DNA of 64,000 bases from HTCC2207 sp002685195 (GTDB taxonomy: Bacteria; Pseudomonadota; Gammaproteobacteria; Pseudomonadales; Porticoccaceae). The number at the start of each line of letters is the position of its first letter. Within the stretch, counting starts at the first letter, position 1. The translations under genes were made by a program, and so were the position numbers. This document shows, piece after piece, positions 56,439 to 64,000 of the stretch. The stretch spans positions 1,798,001 through 1,862,000 of the forward strand of contig CP179212.1 in assembly GCA_051201675.1 (NCBI GenBank), read 5' to 3'. Below the pieces are notes generated by a model. That model worked only from the letters and a program-made list of their open reading frames with translations. It was not told the DNA's origin and ran no database searches.

Positions 56439-57046
56439 CAACGCCTCTCTGACAACACGGTGCCCAAGTTCTGCAAATAAGCTACCACTGCATCGATCTC
56501 TTTTTTGCCCTTAACGCTAGCACTCGCAGTCTCAATCTCCGCATCAGTGTATGGAACACCTAAAGTTTTAAGTGTTTGTAGCTTTTTGGGTGTTACCTCA
56601 GAATTAATTTCATTTTCAAATAGCCATGGAAAAGACGGCATATTACTCTCTGGAACAACATCTCTTGGATTACCAAGGTGCACTCTATGCCACTGATCAC
56701 TGTATCGGCCACCAACTCTTGCTAGATCGGGGCCAGTCCGCTTTGAGCCCCAGAGAAATGGACGATCATAGACAAACTCTCCGGCTACCGAATAATGGCC
56801 ATAGCGCTCGCTCTCAGCCCTCAAAGATCTGATCATCTGAGAATGGCATGTATTGCAGCCCTCTCTGATATAAATATCTCTCCCTTCAAGTTGCAATGGA
56901 GTGAGAGGCTTCAATCCTGCAACGGGCTCAGCCAATTGCTTGGAAAAAATTAAGGGTACAAGCTCTACCAATGTCCCAAAGCTAATAGCGACAATTATCA
57001 ATACAATCATTATGCTAATATTTTTTTCGACAATGTCGTGCTTCAT
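56438..57046 (-). CDS. ccoO: cbb3 oxidase monoheme cytochrome c subunit CcoO
   Basis: The product has 202 residues. An N-terminal membrane anchor (about 11-32) and the heme site REGCNTCHSQMIRSL are typical, as is the late PSFPWLFEN (possible Met ligand upstream in SNMPSFPW). The start overlaps ccoN by 4 bases. It transfers electrons from CcoP to CcoN. Confidence 0.97.
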   Translation of the reverse strand: MKHDIVEKNISIMIVLIIVAISFGTLVELVPLIFSKQLAEPVAGLKPLTPLQLEGRDIYIREGCNTCHSQMIRSLRAESERYGHYSVAGEFVYDRPFLWGSKRTGPDLARVGGRYSDQWHRVHLGNPRDVVPESNMPSFPWLFENEINSEVTPKKLQTLKTLGVPYTDAEIETASASVKGKKEIDAVVAYLQNLGTVLSERR

Positions 57047-58497
57047 GATGATGCCTCCTCCAAGGGGTAAGTATGCTGCGATTCAGCTGCATGAGTACCA
57101 TCTTCTCGGATCGTCATGAAAACGTTATAAGCCATCACCAACATTCCAAGGAAGAATGTCAGACCACCAATAAGACGCACTATATAGCCAGGATAGCTAG
57201 CAACGAGAGACTCGACAAAGGTATACGTTAAGGTACCGTCTTGGTTATAGGCACGCCACATAAGGCCTTGAATAATTCCATTGACCCACATGGAAGCGAT
57301 ATAAAGTACAGTGCCAATTGTGGACATCCAAAAATGAGTATTTATTAAATTGGTGCTGTACATTTCTTTCTTGTTGAACAAAATTGGTATTAGATGATAC
57401 AGAGACCCTATTGATATCATTGCAACCCAGCCTAGCGCACCTGAATGCACGTGCCCTATCGTCCAGTCAGTGTAATGACTAAGAGCATTAACGGTCCGTA
57501 TGGACATCATGGGACCTTCAAATGTTGACATTCCATAGAACGACAAGCTAACTACCAAGAATCGTAAAATAGGGTCTGAACGTAACTTATGCCAAGCTCC
57601 CGAGAGAGTCATAATTCCATTAATCATCCCTCCCCAACTTGGGGCCAAAAGAATAAGAGACATCACCATTCCTAAACTCTGTGCCCAATCAGGTAAGGCA
57701 GTGTAATGAAGATGGTGAGGTCCTGCCCAAATATACACTGCAACCAGTGCCCAAAAATGAACAATACTTAATCTATAAGAATACACAGGACGCTCAGCCT
57801 GCTTGGGCACAAAGTAATACATCATGCCCAAAAATCCAGCAGTCAGAAAAAAACCTACTGCATTATGACCGTACCACCACTGCACCATTGCATCTGCAGT
57901 TCCAGCAAAAAGGCTGTAAGACTTAAATAAATTAACGGGCAAGACTGCGCTATTTATGACATGCAATACTGCCACTGCTATTATGAATGCTCCAAAGAAC
58001 CAGTTAGCCACATAAATATGACTAACTTTGCGTTTAGCAATCGTCCCAAAAAAGACATAAGCATAAACCAGCCAGACAACTGTAATAATGATATCTATAG
58101 GCCAGATCAACTCTGCATATTCCTTAGAAGAGGTCAACCCCATTGGCAAAGTGATAGCTGCGAGTACGATAACAAGTTGCCAGCCATAAAAAGTAAAGGC
58201 AGCTAGCGCGCCTGAAACAAGAGGAGCCCGTGTGGTTCGTTGAACCACATAATATGAGGTCGCAAATAAAGCGCATCCACCGAAAGCAAAAACTACAGCA
58301 TTTGTGTGCAAGGGTCTTAAACGACCAAAGCTTAACCACGGCAAATCAAAGTTCAATTCAGGCCAAACTAATTGAGCAGCAATGAATACCCCTACCAGCA
58401 TGCCCACAATTCCCCAGACTATTGTCATAAGCGCGAACTGTTTAACCACTTTATAATTGTAGATATGCGCACCCTGATGGATATTAGTTTCTGTCAT
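57043..58497 (-). CDS. ccoN: cbb3-type cytochrome c oxidase catalytic subunit CcoN
   Basis: The product has 484 residues and about twelve membrane helices. Ligand motifs: RPLHTNAVVFAFGG (heme b His), WWYGHNAVGFFLTAG (CuB His), VYIWAGPHHLHYT (cross-linked Tyr and two CuB His) and TIGHVHSGALGWV (heme b3 and heme b His). It is the high-affinity O2-reducing proton pump. It follows the Yip1-like gene by 33 bases, and ccoO overlaps its end. Confidence 0.98.
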   Translation of the reverse strand: MTETNIHQGAHIYNYKVVKQFALMTIVWGIVGMLVGVFIAAQLVWPELNFDLPWLSFGRLRPLHTNAVVFAFGGCALFATSYYVVQRTTRAPLVSGALAAFTFYGWQLVIVLAAITLPMGLTSSKEYAELIWPIDIIITVVWLVYAYVFFGTIAKRKVSHIYVANWFFGAFIIAVAVLHVINSAVLPVNLFKSYSLFAGTADAMVQWWYGHNAVGFFLTAGFLGMMYYFVPKQAERPVYSYRLSIVHFWALVAVYIWAGPHHLHYTALPDWAQSLGMVMSLILLAPSWGGMINGIMTLSGAWHKLRSDPILRFLVVSLSFYGMSTFEGPMMSIRTVNALSHYTDWTIGHVHSGALGWVAMISIGSLYHLIPILFNKKEMYSTNLINTHFWMSTIGTVLYIASMWVNGIIQGLMWRAYNQDGTLTYTFVESLVASYPGYIVRLIGGLTFFLGMLVMAYNVFMTIREDGTHAAESQHTYPLEEASS

Positions 58498-58530
58498 AAG
58501 GAAATTCCGCTTGTGAACAACAATTTGAGA

Positions 58531-59136
58531 TTACTGATCAGTAAATTGCGGGGCAAATCCAAACTCCCACAAAAGAATTGAAACAACTAGGATGCATACA
58601 AACATCACCAGAGCGATAGCAACAATGGCACTAGAAAACAAAAATCCTCTCTCCTGAGGAATCTTCATCACTATGGGAATCCCGAGATACAGCAGATATA
58701 CAGCCCATGCAAGCGCGATGATACCAATGAAAAAGTCCAGCCATAGTAAAGGGTAGAGTCCAACGGTTCCCGCGACAAAAAGAGGTGTGCAAGCAAGGGC
58801 TGAAATAACAATGCCCCGAGTCACAGTGGACTCAGCACCATAGGTTTCTGACATCCAATGAATAGAGTAACCTATAATGGCAACGGCCAAGACCATCGCC
58901 GCATAAAACATTAGAGAGAGTTCTATCGCACTGACTTCTGTGAGCCGAGTCACCACGTTTGAGTTTCCAACAGTCCAACCGATTTGACTCGTTCCGAAAT
59001 ACCACGCCAAGGAGGGGAAGGCTGCCAAAAAAAACGGGTATAAACTTAGAGCTTTTATTAATGAATCAGGAAGCTCTGCTATTGTTTGCCAGCCTTTTCT
59101 CGGCCTTACCATTAACTCAAAGCCATAATGAATCAC
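58531..59136 (-). CDS. Yip1-family membrane protein leading the ccoNOQP operon
   Basis: The product has 201 residues from the GTG at 59136. This start has GGGAG 6 bases upstream and lies 32 bases below the start of transcription predicted from the FNR box. A TTG at 59154 is possible but too close to it. Early RPRKGWQTI and five hydrophobic helices (from about residue 33) look like Yip1/DUF1282 (E. coli YohC). It is not a recognised cbb3 subunit. Its function is unknown; the position in front of ccoN suggests oxidase assembly or membrane support. Confidence 0.75.
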   Translation of the reverse strand: MIHYGFELMVRPRKGWQTIAELPDSLIKALSLYPFFLAAFPSLAWYFGTSQIGWTVGNSNVVTRLTEVSAIELSLMFYAAMVLAVAIIGYSIHWMSETYGAESTVTRGIVISALACTPLFVAGTVGLYPLLWLDFFIGIIALAWAVYLLYLGIPIVMKIPQERGFLFSSAIVAIALVMFVCILVVSILLWEFGFAPQFTDQ

Positions 59137-59202
59137 TTGAATCTCCCAGATCAAAACTCAATTGGATTTAAACGTAGTTTAAATCGCTACGAGAATTTTT
59201 TT

Positions 59203-59216
59203 TTGATCCAGATCAA
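59203..59216 (-). promoter_or_regulatory. Perfect FNR box for the Yip1-ccoNOQP unit
   Basis: TTGAT-CCAG-ATCAA (palindromic, so the same consensus on both strands) matches all ten specified bases. On the minus strand a TAAACT sequence (59176-59181) is centred 31 bases downstream, consistent with a class II site and a transcript start near 59168. The GTG of the Yip1-like gene follows 32 bases later. Confidence 0.9.
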
Positions 59217-59251
59217 GCTCTACATTTATGGATAGATAAATGTAATCTGCT

Positions 59252-60004
59252 TTATTTTGACCATTGAACGCGAGCAACTTTTAATAACAAGTCGTATTGC
59301 ACTATTTCGACTTCCTTATTATTTATAACAACAATTTCTTGTTTTTGTAATCGTCCAATCACTCGACTAATAGTCTCAATAGTCAGGCCAAGATAGTTGC
59401 CAATATCAACTCTAGACATGGGCAGTCTGAAACGTGTCGAGCTGAGGTTTCGTCTCGAATTCCGTGAGGAAATACTTAGTAAAAATGCAGCAAAGCGCTC
59501 TTCAGCAGAACTTTTACCAAGCAGTGTAATTAATTGTTGATCTTCTGTAATTTCTCGACTCATCAACTGAAAGAAGTGACTTTGTAAGCTTGGCAACTTA
59601 GCGCTAAGCTCTCCCAGGAACTTAAATGGGATTTCACAAACCGCGGAGGTTTCGAGCGCTACAGCATTAGACTGATGAATATTTCTGCTAATTCCATCCA
59701 TACCCAAAAGCTCACCAGGAAAGTAAAATCCGGCAACCTGCTCTCGACCATCTTCGGAAATTGAGAAGGTTTTGACAGTGCCAGATCGGACTGCATAAAT
59801 AGAAGTAAAAGTGCCCCCTTCATGGAAAATATGCTCACCTTTTTGCACTGGTCTACCACGTTGAATTATTGCATCTAGATCATCAACATCAGAACCATTG
59901 AGAGACAGTGGCAGACATAGCGTATTAAGGCGACAGTTATTACAACTTACTTTAAAATTGTGGTGGCAGGATGTCTTCCTCACCAAACGTAATTGTTGCT
60001 CCAT
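59252..60004 (-). CDS. fnr: FNR/Anr-type oxygen-sensing transcription regulator
   Basis: The product has 250 residues. The N-terminal cysteine group CNNCRLNTLC (Cys21, 24 and 30) together with Cys123 (ETSAVCEIPF) matches the four [4Fe-4S] ligands of E. coli FNR and Pseudomonas Anr. The effector beta-roll follows, with a dimer helix. The DNA-binding helix RVDIGNYLGLTIETISRVIG contains the E-x2-S-R residues that read TTGAT. Without oxygen the cluster is stable and the dimer activates promoters. It lies between hemN and the cco locus and has its own vegetative promoter. Confidence 0.97.
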   Translation of the reverse strand: MEQQLRLVRKTSCHHNFKVSCNNCRLNTLCLPLSLNGSDVDDLDAIIQRGRPVQKGEHIFHEGGTFTSIYAVRSGTVKTFSISEDGREQVAGFYFPGELLGMDGISRNIHQSNAVALETSAVCEIPFKFLGELSAKLPSLQSHFFQLMSREITEDQQLITLLGKSSAEERFAAFLLSISSRNSRRNLSSTRFRLPMSRVDIGNYLGLTIETISRVIGRLQKQEIVVINNKEVEIVQYDLLLKVARVQWSK

Positions 60005-60069
60005 AGTATTATACTCCCGTGTACTTTCCTTGAGCGCTGACAGTCAATTCAAAAGAACCTGAACTGAGC

Positions 60070-60098
60070 TATATTTTTAACTCCTTGCTATACGTCAA
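60070..60098 (-). promoter_or_regulatory. Vegetative promoter of fnr
   Basis: On the minus strand a -35 TTGACG (60093-60098) and a -10 AATATA (60070-60075) are separated by exactly 17 bases, about 66 bases before the fnr ATG. No full FNR box was found in this gap, so fnr is probably expressed in air as well. Confidence 0.65.
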
Positions 60099-60117
60099 CG
60101 AATTATATTATATTTTC

Positions 60118-61527
60118 TTATATTATTTTTGAGTATTTAATATTACTTGGCGTAAATTTTAGCCAAGCATCAAATGTCATACATATTTGTCGTAAAAAGT
60201 GCCTCCCAATCTGGGTTAGCGTAAACACTTCATTATTACTATAGACTAACCCATCTTTTTCAAACTCATGCATTTGTTTCAATTCTTCTTTGAAATAACT
60301 TTCAGCGTCTTGACCATATTTTTTGCATACGGCTTTGGGCGAAAATTCAAGAGAACAACAGATTTCCATAATAACTTCTCGACGAAGCATATCGTCTTTC
60401 GACAGGAGCAATCCACGATATAACGCATTATTACCTGATTCAATGCGATCATAATACCGCTCTAACTTTACTTCATTTTGAACCATCAAAGGCCCTACTT
60501 GAGAGATTGCTGAATGACCAAGCCCGATCATATCTGATGCTTTTTTAAGCGAATATCCTTGAAAATTACGCTGAAGAGTATTGTCATTGCGAGCCGTAGC
60601 TAAAGGGTCATGTTTTTTTACGTAATGATCAAGGCCAACCAATTCGTAGCCAGAACCTCTTAATATAGCATCAATGTGCTGTTGTAACTTTAGCCTTTGC
60701 TCTGAATTTGGCAGCGTTAGTCGATCAATCGCTCGTTGTGCTAAAAATCGGTGAGGAAGGTGAGCATAGTTATAGCATGCTATTCTGTCTGGTGATAACG
60801 AAACTACCTGCTCGAGAGTTTTAGTAAAACTCTTAACATTTTGGTGTGGCAATCCATAAATTAGGTCAAAAGATAGAGACACGAAATCATGTGCTCTTGC
60901 TTCTTTGACTAACTCCTGCACGCGCTCATAAGGTTGGACTCGATTAATTGCTTTTTGGACCTTGGGATCAAAATCCTGAATTCCTAGACTCAAACGGTTA
61001 AACCCTAACCCTTTAAGTAAAGCTATGATTCTTCCATCTACTGTCCGTGGGTCTATTTCTATGGAGTATTCTCTGTCTGGATCGCTTACTAGAACATAGC
61101 GTTGTGCCAAAAGATGCATCAACTCCGTCATCTCAGAAGCAGATAAATAAGTTGGTGTTCCGCCACCCCAATGCAGTTGAGTGACCGGCCGTTTATTCAA
61201 ATCCCAAGTTTGGTATATATCTAACTCCTTGGATAAAGCTGAGAGATAACGTGTGGCAAATCTTTTTTTTCCTGTTACTACCTTATTGCACGCACAGTAG
61301 TAGCAAATGGATTCGCAAAACGGGATGTGCGTATAAACCGATAATGGTTGGTTATGCTGTTCCACAGGCAATATCTTGACCGCCTTCTCAAGTGTCTCAA
61401 AAGAAAAATCTTCGCGCATATGAGGTGATGTTGGGTAGGACGTATACCGTGGCCCTTCCCCTCTGTACTTCGATGCCAACGCAAGAAGCTGATCGGATAA
61501 ATTCGTGGACGTTGAAGCTAAAGTCAT
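60118..61527 (-). CDS. hemN: Oxygen-independent coproporphyrinogen III dehydrogenase
   Basis: The product has 469 residues from the ATG at 61527; a TTG lies one codon earlier. N-terminal PRYTSYPTSPHMREDF and the radical-SAM cysteine motif CESICYYC (with a fourth Cys two residues later, as in HemN) are complete, followed by LHWGGGTPTYL and SFDLIYGLPHQ. It decarboxylates coproporphyrinogen III without O2, providing heme when oxygen is low. It has its own FNR box about 58 bases upstream. Confidence 0.97.
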   Translation of the reverse strand: MTLASTSTNLSDQLLALASKYRGEGPRYTSYPTSPHMREDFSFETLEKAVKILPVEQHNQPLSVYTHIPFCESICYYCACNKVVTGKKRFATRYLSALSKELDIYQTWDLNKRPVTQLHWGGGTPTYLSASEMTELMHLLAQRYVLVSDPDREYSIEIDPRTVDGRIIALLKGLGFNRLSLGIQDFDPKVQKAINRVQPYERVQELVKEARAHDFVSLSFDLIYGLPHQNVKSFTKTLEQVVSLSPDRIACYNYAHLPHRFLAQRAIDRLTLPNSEQRLKLQQHIDAILRGSGYELVGLDHYVKKHDPLATARNDNTLQRNFQGYSLKKASDMIGLGHSAISQVGPLMVQNEVKLERYYDRIESGNNALYRGLLLSKDDMLRREVIMEICCSLEFSPKAVCKKYGQDAESYFKEELKQMHEFEKDGLVYSNNEVFTLTQIGRHFLRQICMTFDAWLKFTPSNIKYSKII

Positions 61528-61584
61528 CAAAAACAGTTCACTTTCTACAAAAGCTCAGGATAACCCTAACAACAAAAAATGATA

Positions 61585-61598
61585 TTGATTTAAATCAA
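61585..61598 (-). promoter_or_regulatory. Perfect FNR box upstream of hemN
   Basis: TTGAT-TTAA-ATCAA is a full palindromic consensus. A weak TTATCC (61558-61563, minus strand) sits 31 bases downstream as a possible -10. This fits known FNR/Anr control of hemN. Confidence 0.88.
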
Positions 61599-61684
61599 CA
61601 TTCACACCAACAGGCTAACCCCAGTCAAAACACTGTTACTGTCAAACTTCGATCAAGCTACAACCTCAACTAAAATACTATAGG

Positions 61685-63178
61685 CTATTCAGGCCGCATG
61701 TGAGGGAACAACAAAACGTCTCTAATAGACGGAGAATCCGTGAGCAACATAACTAGCCGATCAATACCAATACCCTCGCCAGCGGTTGGAGGCATGCCGT
61801 GCTCAAGAGCTCGGATATAGTCTGCATCAAAGTGCATAGCCTCAACATCACCCGCATCTTTCTCGGCAACTTGTTGCTTAAAGCGTGCTTCTTGATCCTC
61901 TGGGTCATTTAGCTCAGAAAAACCATTAGCAATCTCCCTGCCCCCCACGAAAAACTCAAATCGATCAGTCACAAAAGAATCTTCATCATTACGCCGAGCT
62001 AAGGGGGACACCTCAGCGGGATACATGGTGATAAATGTTGGTTGCTCCAAAAGATGTTCAACTGTTTTTTCAAATATTTCGATCTGAACCTTTCCCAAGC
62101 CCCAGATATCTTTGAGAGGGATATGCAAGTCACTGGCAATTTTACGGGCTTCAACTTCATCACTCAGTTGATCTGCATTAATAGAAGGGTTGTATTGAAG
62201 AATCGAATCAAACACTGATAGTCGGGTAAAAGGCTCTGCAAAATCATAATGAGTTTCACTTTGAATTTCACCATCAGCATCTTTTACTGTATTCACTACT
62301 TTGGTAGATCCCAAAACCTCAGTGGTCATTTTGCGCAGCATATCTTCAGTAAGATCCATCAAATCATTAAAGTCAGCATAGGCCTGATAGAACTCAAGCA
62401 TCGTGAATTCAGGATTATGGCGAGTTGAAAGGCCCTCGTTTCTGAAATTACGGTTTATCTCATAAACACGTTCAAAGCCACCAACCACAAGCCGTTTGAG
62501 ATACAGTTCAGGCGCAATTCGCAGATACATGTCAATATCTAAAGCATTATGGTGAGTCACAAATGGACGTGCCACTGCACCACCCGGTATCACTTGGAGC
62601 ATTGGAGTTTCAACTTCCAGGTAATCTGCGTCATTCAGGTAGCGCCTAATAAAGTCCACCACCTTAGAACGCACACGGAATGTATTGCGAACATCGGGAT
62701 TAACAATCAAATCAACATAACGCTGCCGATAGCGCATCTCTTGGTCAGCAAGGCCATGAAATTTATCAGGTAAGGGCCTTAAAGCTTTAGTCAGCAAGAG
62801 ATATTCGTCCATCTGCACATACAAATCACCCTTGCCTGACTTATGTAATGCTCCAGTAATGCCAACGATGTCGCCTAAATCCAAAGACTTTGCAAAGGGT
62901 CGAGCCTCTTTGGTTACATACAATTGAATACGATCAGAACTATCCTGAACCACAATGAAAGCACCCCGGTTACGAATAACTCTACCCGCAACACTAACCA
63001 CTTTTCCCAGGGTTTCTAATTGCTCTTTAGACTGATCGCCAAACTCAGATTGTAACTGGCCGGCTTTATGGGCTGGCTGAAACTGATTTGGGAACGTTGC
63101 TCCATCTTGAGTGCGAAGCACATCCAGCTTGGCACGTCGTTCAGCAATAAGTTTGTTTTCATCCTGTTGATCAGTCAT
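61685..63178 (-). CDS. lysS: Lysyl-tRNA synthetase, class II
   Basis: The product has 497 residues. The N-terminal anticodon-binding OB fold (GRVIRNRGAFIVVQDSSDRIQ) and the class II catalytic motifs are present: motif 2 NRNFRNEGLSTRHNPEFTMLE and motif 3 GMPPTAGEGIGIDRLVM. It charges tRNA-Lys. It follows prfB after 26 bases, the standard prfB-lysS pair. Confidence 0.98.
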   Translation of the reverse strand: MTDQQDENKLIAERRAKLDVLRTQDGATFPNQFQPAHKAGQLQSEFGDQSKEQLETLGKVVSVAGRVIRNRGAFIVVQDSSDRIQLYVTKEARPFAKSLDLGDIVGITGALHKSGKGDLYVQMDEYLLLTKALRPLPDKFHGLADQEMRYRQRYVDLIVNPDVRNTFRVRSKVVDFIRRYLNDADYLEVETPMLQVIPGGAVARPFVTHHNALDIDMYLRIAPELYLKRLVVGGFERVYEINRNFRNEGLSTRHNPEFTMLEFYQAYADFNDLMDLTEDMLRKMTTEVLGSTKVVNTVKDADGEIQSETHYDFAEPFTRLSVFDSILQYNPSINADQLSDEVEARKIASDLHIPLKDIWGLGKVQIEIFEKTVEHLLEQPTFITMYPAEVSPLARRNDEDSFVTDRFEFFVGGREIANGFSELNDPEDQEARFKQQVAEKDAGDVEAMHFDADYIRALEHGMPPTAGEGIGIDRLVMLLTDSPSIRDVLLFPHMRPE

Positions 63179-63204
63179 GTTTACTCTATTTGTTATGTTA
63201 GTTT

Positions 63205-64000
63205 TTAAAGCCCCGCTTTCAGCGAAGCAACTATAAATTGGTCTAACTTTCCATCTAAAACCGCTTGAGTATTGCGTGTCTCAATATTTGTGCGCAGATC
63301 TTTGATTCGAGCATCGTCCAAAACATAAGAACGAATTTGACTACCCCAACCAATATCAGACTTAGTATCCTCTGTAGCCTGCGCCGCCTCCTGCCGTTTA
63401 CTTACCTCTAATTCGTAAAGCCTAGCTCGCAACATTTGCCAACATTTGTCGCGATTCTGATGCTGGGATCGTTGACTCTGACTTTGCACCACTATACCAC
63501 TGGGGCCATGGGTGAGTCTCACTGCGGAATCAGTTTTATTAATATGCTGACCGCCGGCTCCAGAGGCGCGATAAGTATCAGTGCGCACGTCAGAGGGGTC
63601 AATTTCAATGTCAATGTTGTCATCAATTTCTGGGGAAATAAACACCGCTGCAAAAGAGGTATGACGACGATTTCCTGAGTCGAAAGGTGACTTTCGAACC
63701 AATCGATGAACACCAATCTCTGTTCTCAGCCAACCAAAGGCATATTCCCCCGAAACCTCTACTGTTGCACTCTTAATGCCGGCTACTTCCCCAGCAGAAC
63801 ACTCGACTAACTCAGCTTTAAAGCCCTTATCATCAGCCCAACGTAAATACATTCGCAACAACATCTCAGCCCAATCTTGAGCCTCGGTACCACCAGAACC
63901 AGACTGAATCTCTAAGAAAGCATTATTTGTATCCATCGCGCCAGAGAACATGCGACGAAACTCTAGTTTAGCTAATTGAGTTTCAAGATCCGACATGTCC
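63205..64000 (-). CDS. prfB: Peptide chain release factor 2, C-terminal part (cut by window end)
   Basis: The frame is open to the window edge. About 265 residues are visible and the true N-terminus, with any programmed frameshift, is outside. The GGQ motif is SGAGGQHINKTDSAVRLTH. The stop-recognition loop region contains SPFDSGNRRHTSF. It releases peptides at UGA and UAA. lysS lies downstream in the same direction. Confidence 0.97.
   Translation of the reverse strand, partial: DMSDLETQLAKLEFRRMFSGAMDTNNAFLEIQSGSGGTEAQDWAEMLLRMYLRWADDKGFKAELVECSAGEVAGIKSATVEVSGEYAFGWLRTEIGVHRLVRKSPFDSGNRRHTSFAAVFISPEIDDNIDIEIDPSDVRTDTYRASGAGGQHINKTDSAVRLTHGPSGIVVQSQSQRSQHQNRDKCWQMLRARLYELEVSKRQEAAQATEDTKSDIGWGSQIRSYVLDDARIKDLRTNIETRNTQAVLDGKLDQFIVASLKAGL

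Overview
The window is chromosomal DNA of a gammaproteobacterium, probably a marine or otherwise aquatic facultative respirer of the wider Pseudomonadales type. The evidence is the combination of pilMNOPQ beside a class A penicillin-binding protein gene, yrfG-hslR-hslO, the order rpoE-rseA-rseB-rseC-mucD-lepA-lepB-rnc-era-recO-acpS, ygfX/sdhE beside nadB, and an FNR/Anr-type regulator between hemN and a ccoNOQP-GHIS cluster. Base composition is AT-rich throughout. I see no insertion sequence, prophage, CRISPR array, rRNA or tRNA. Coding density is very high and no gap without a gene exceeds 300 bases.

Layout. 1-4.0 kb: type IV pilus alignment and secretin genes (pilMNOPQ, minus strand, pilQ cut by the window edge). 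4.0-8.6 kb: PBP1A, the HAD phosphatase YrfG, and heat-shock proteins HslR and HslO (plus strand). 8.7-24.8 kb: a long minus-strand housekeeping block with a lipoprotein cytochrome c, trpS, an M18 aminopeptidase, a beta-hydroxyacid dehydrogenase, tsaB, adk, mazG, acpS, recO, era, rnc, lepB, lepA, mucD and the sigma-E envelope-stress module. 24.9-33.9 kb: nadB, ygfX-sdhE, ygfZ, two transporters, ung, heme A synthase and a DUF2147 protein. 33.9-38.6 kb: three acyl-CoA dehydrogenases and a LysR regulator. 38.8-49.8 kb: narK1-narK2-narGHJI plus an outer-membrane porin, a membrane-bound nitrate respiration module. 50.1-59.1 kb: a cbb3 cytochrome oxidase locus (Yip1-like membrane protein, ccoN, O, Q, P, G, H, I, S, and a TauE/SafE-like protein). 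59.2-61.5 kb: fnr and hemN. 61.7-64 kb: lysS and the 3' part of prfB.

The right half reads as one low-oxygen respiratory regulon. It encodes an FNR protein with all four cluster cysteines. Four sites match the FNR consensus TTGAT-N4-ATCAA, three perfectly and one at 9 of 10 positions. They lie upstream of narK, upstream of the Yip1-ccoNOQP unit, upstream of hemN, and alone in the intergenic region between the nar operon and the cco locus. The fourth, a perfect site at 49877-49890, precedes a region with no convincing gene that ends in a strong intrinsic terminator (50060-50086). Its geometry predicts a transcript of about 160 nt from a class II FNR promoter. I think this is an FNR-activated small RNA, functionally like enterobacterial FnrS, and it is the most interesting unannotated element in the window. 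All function assignments come from reading motifs and gene order; no database search was run.
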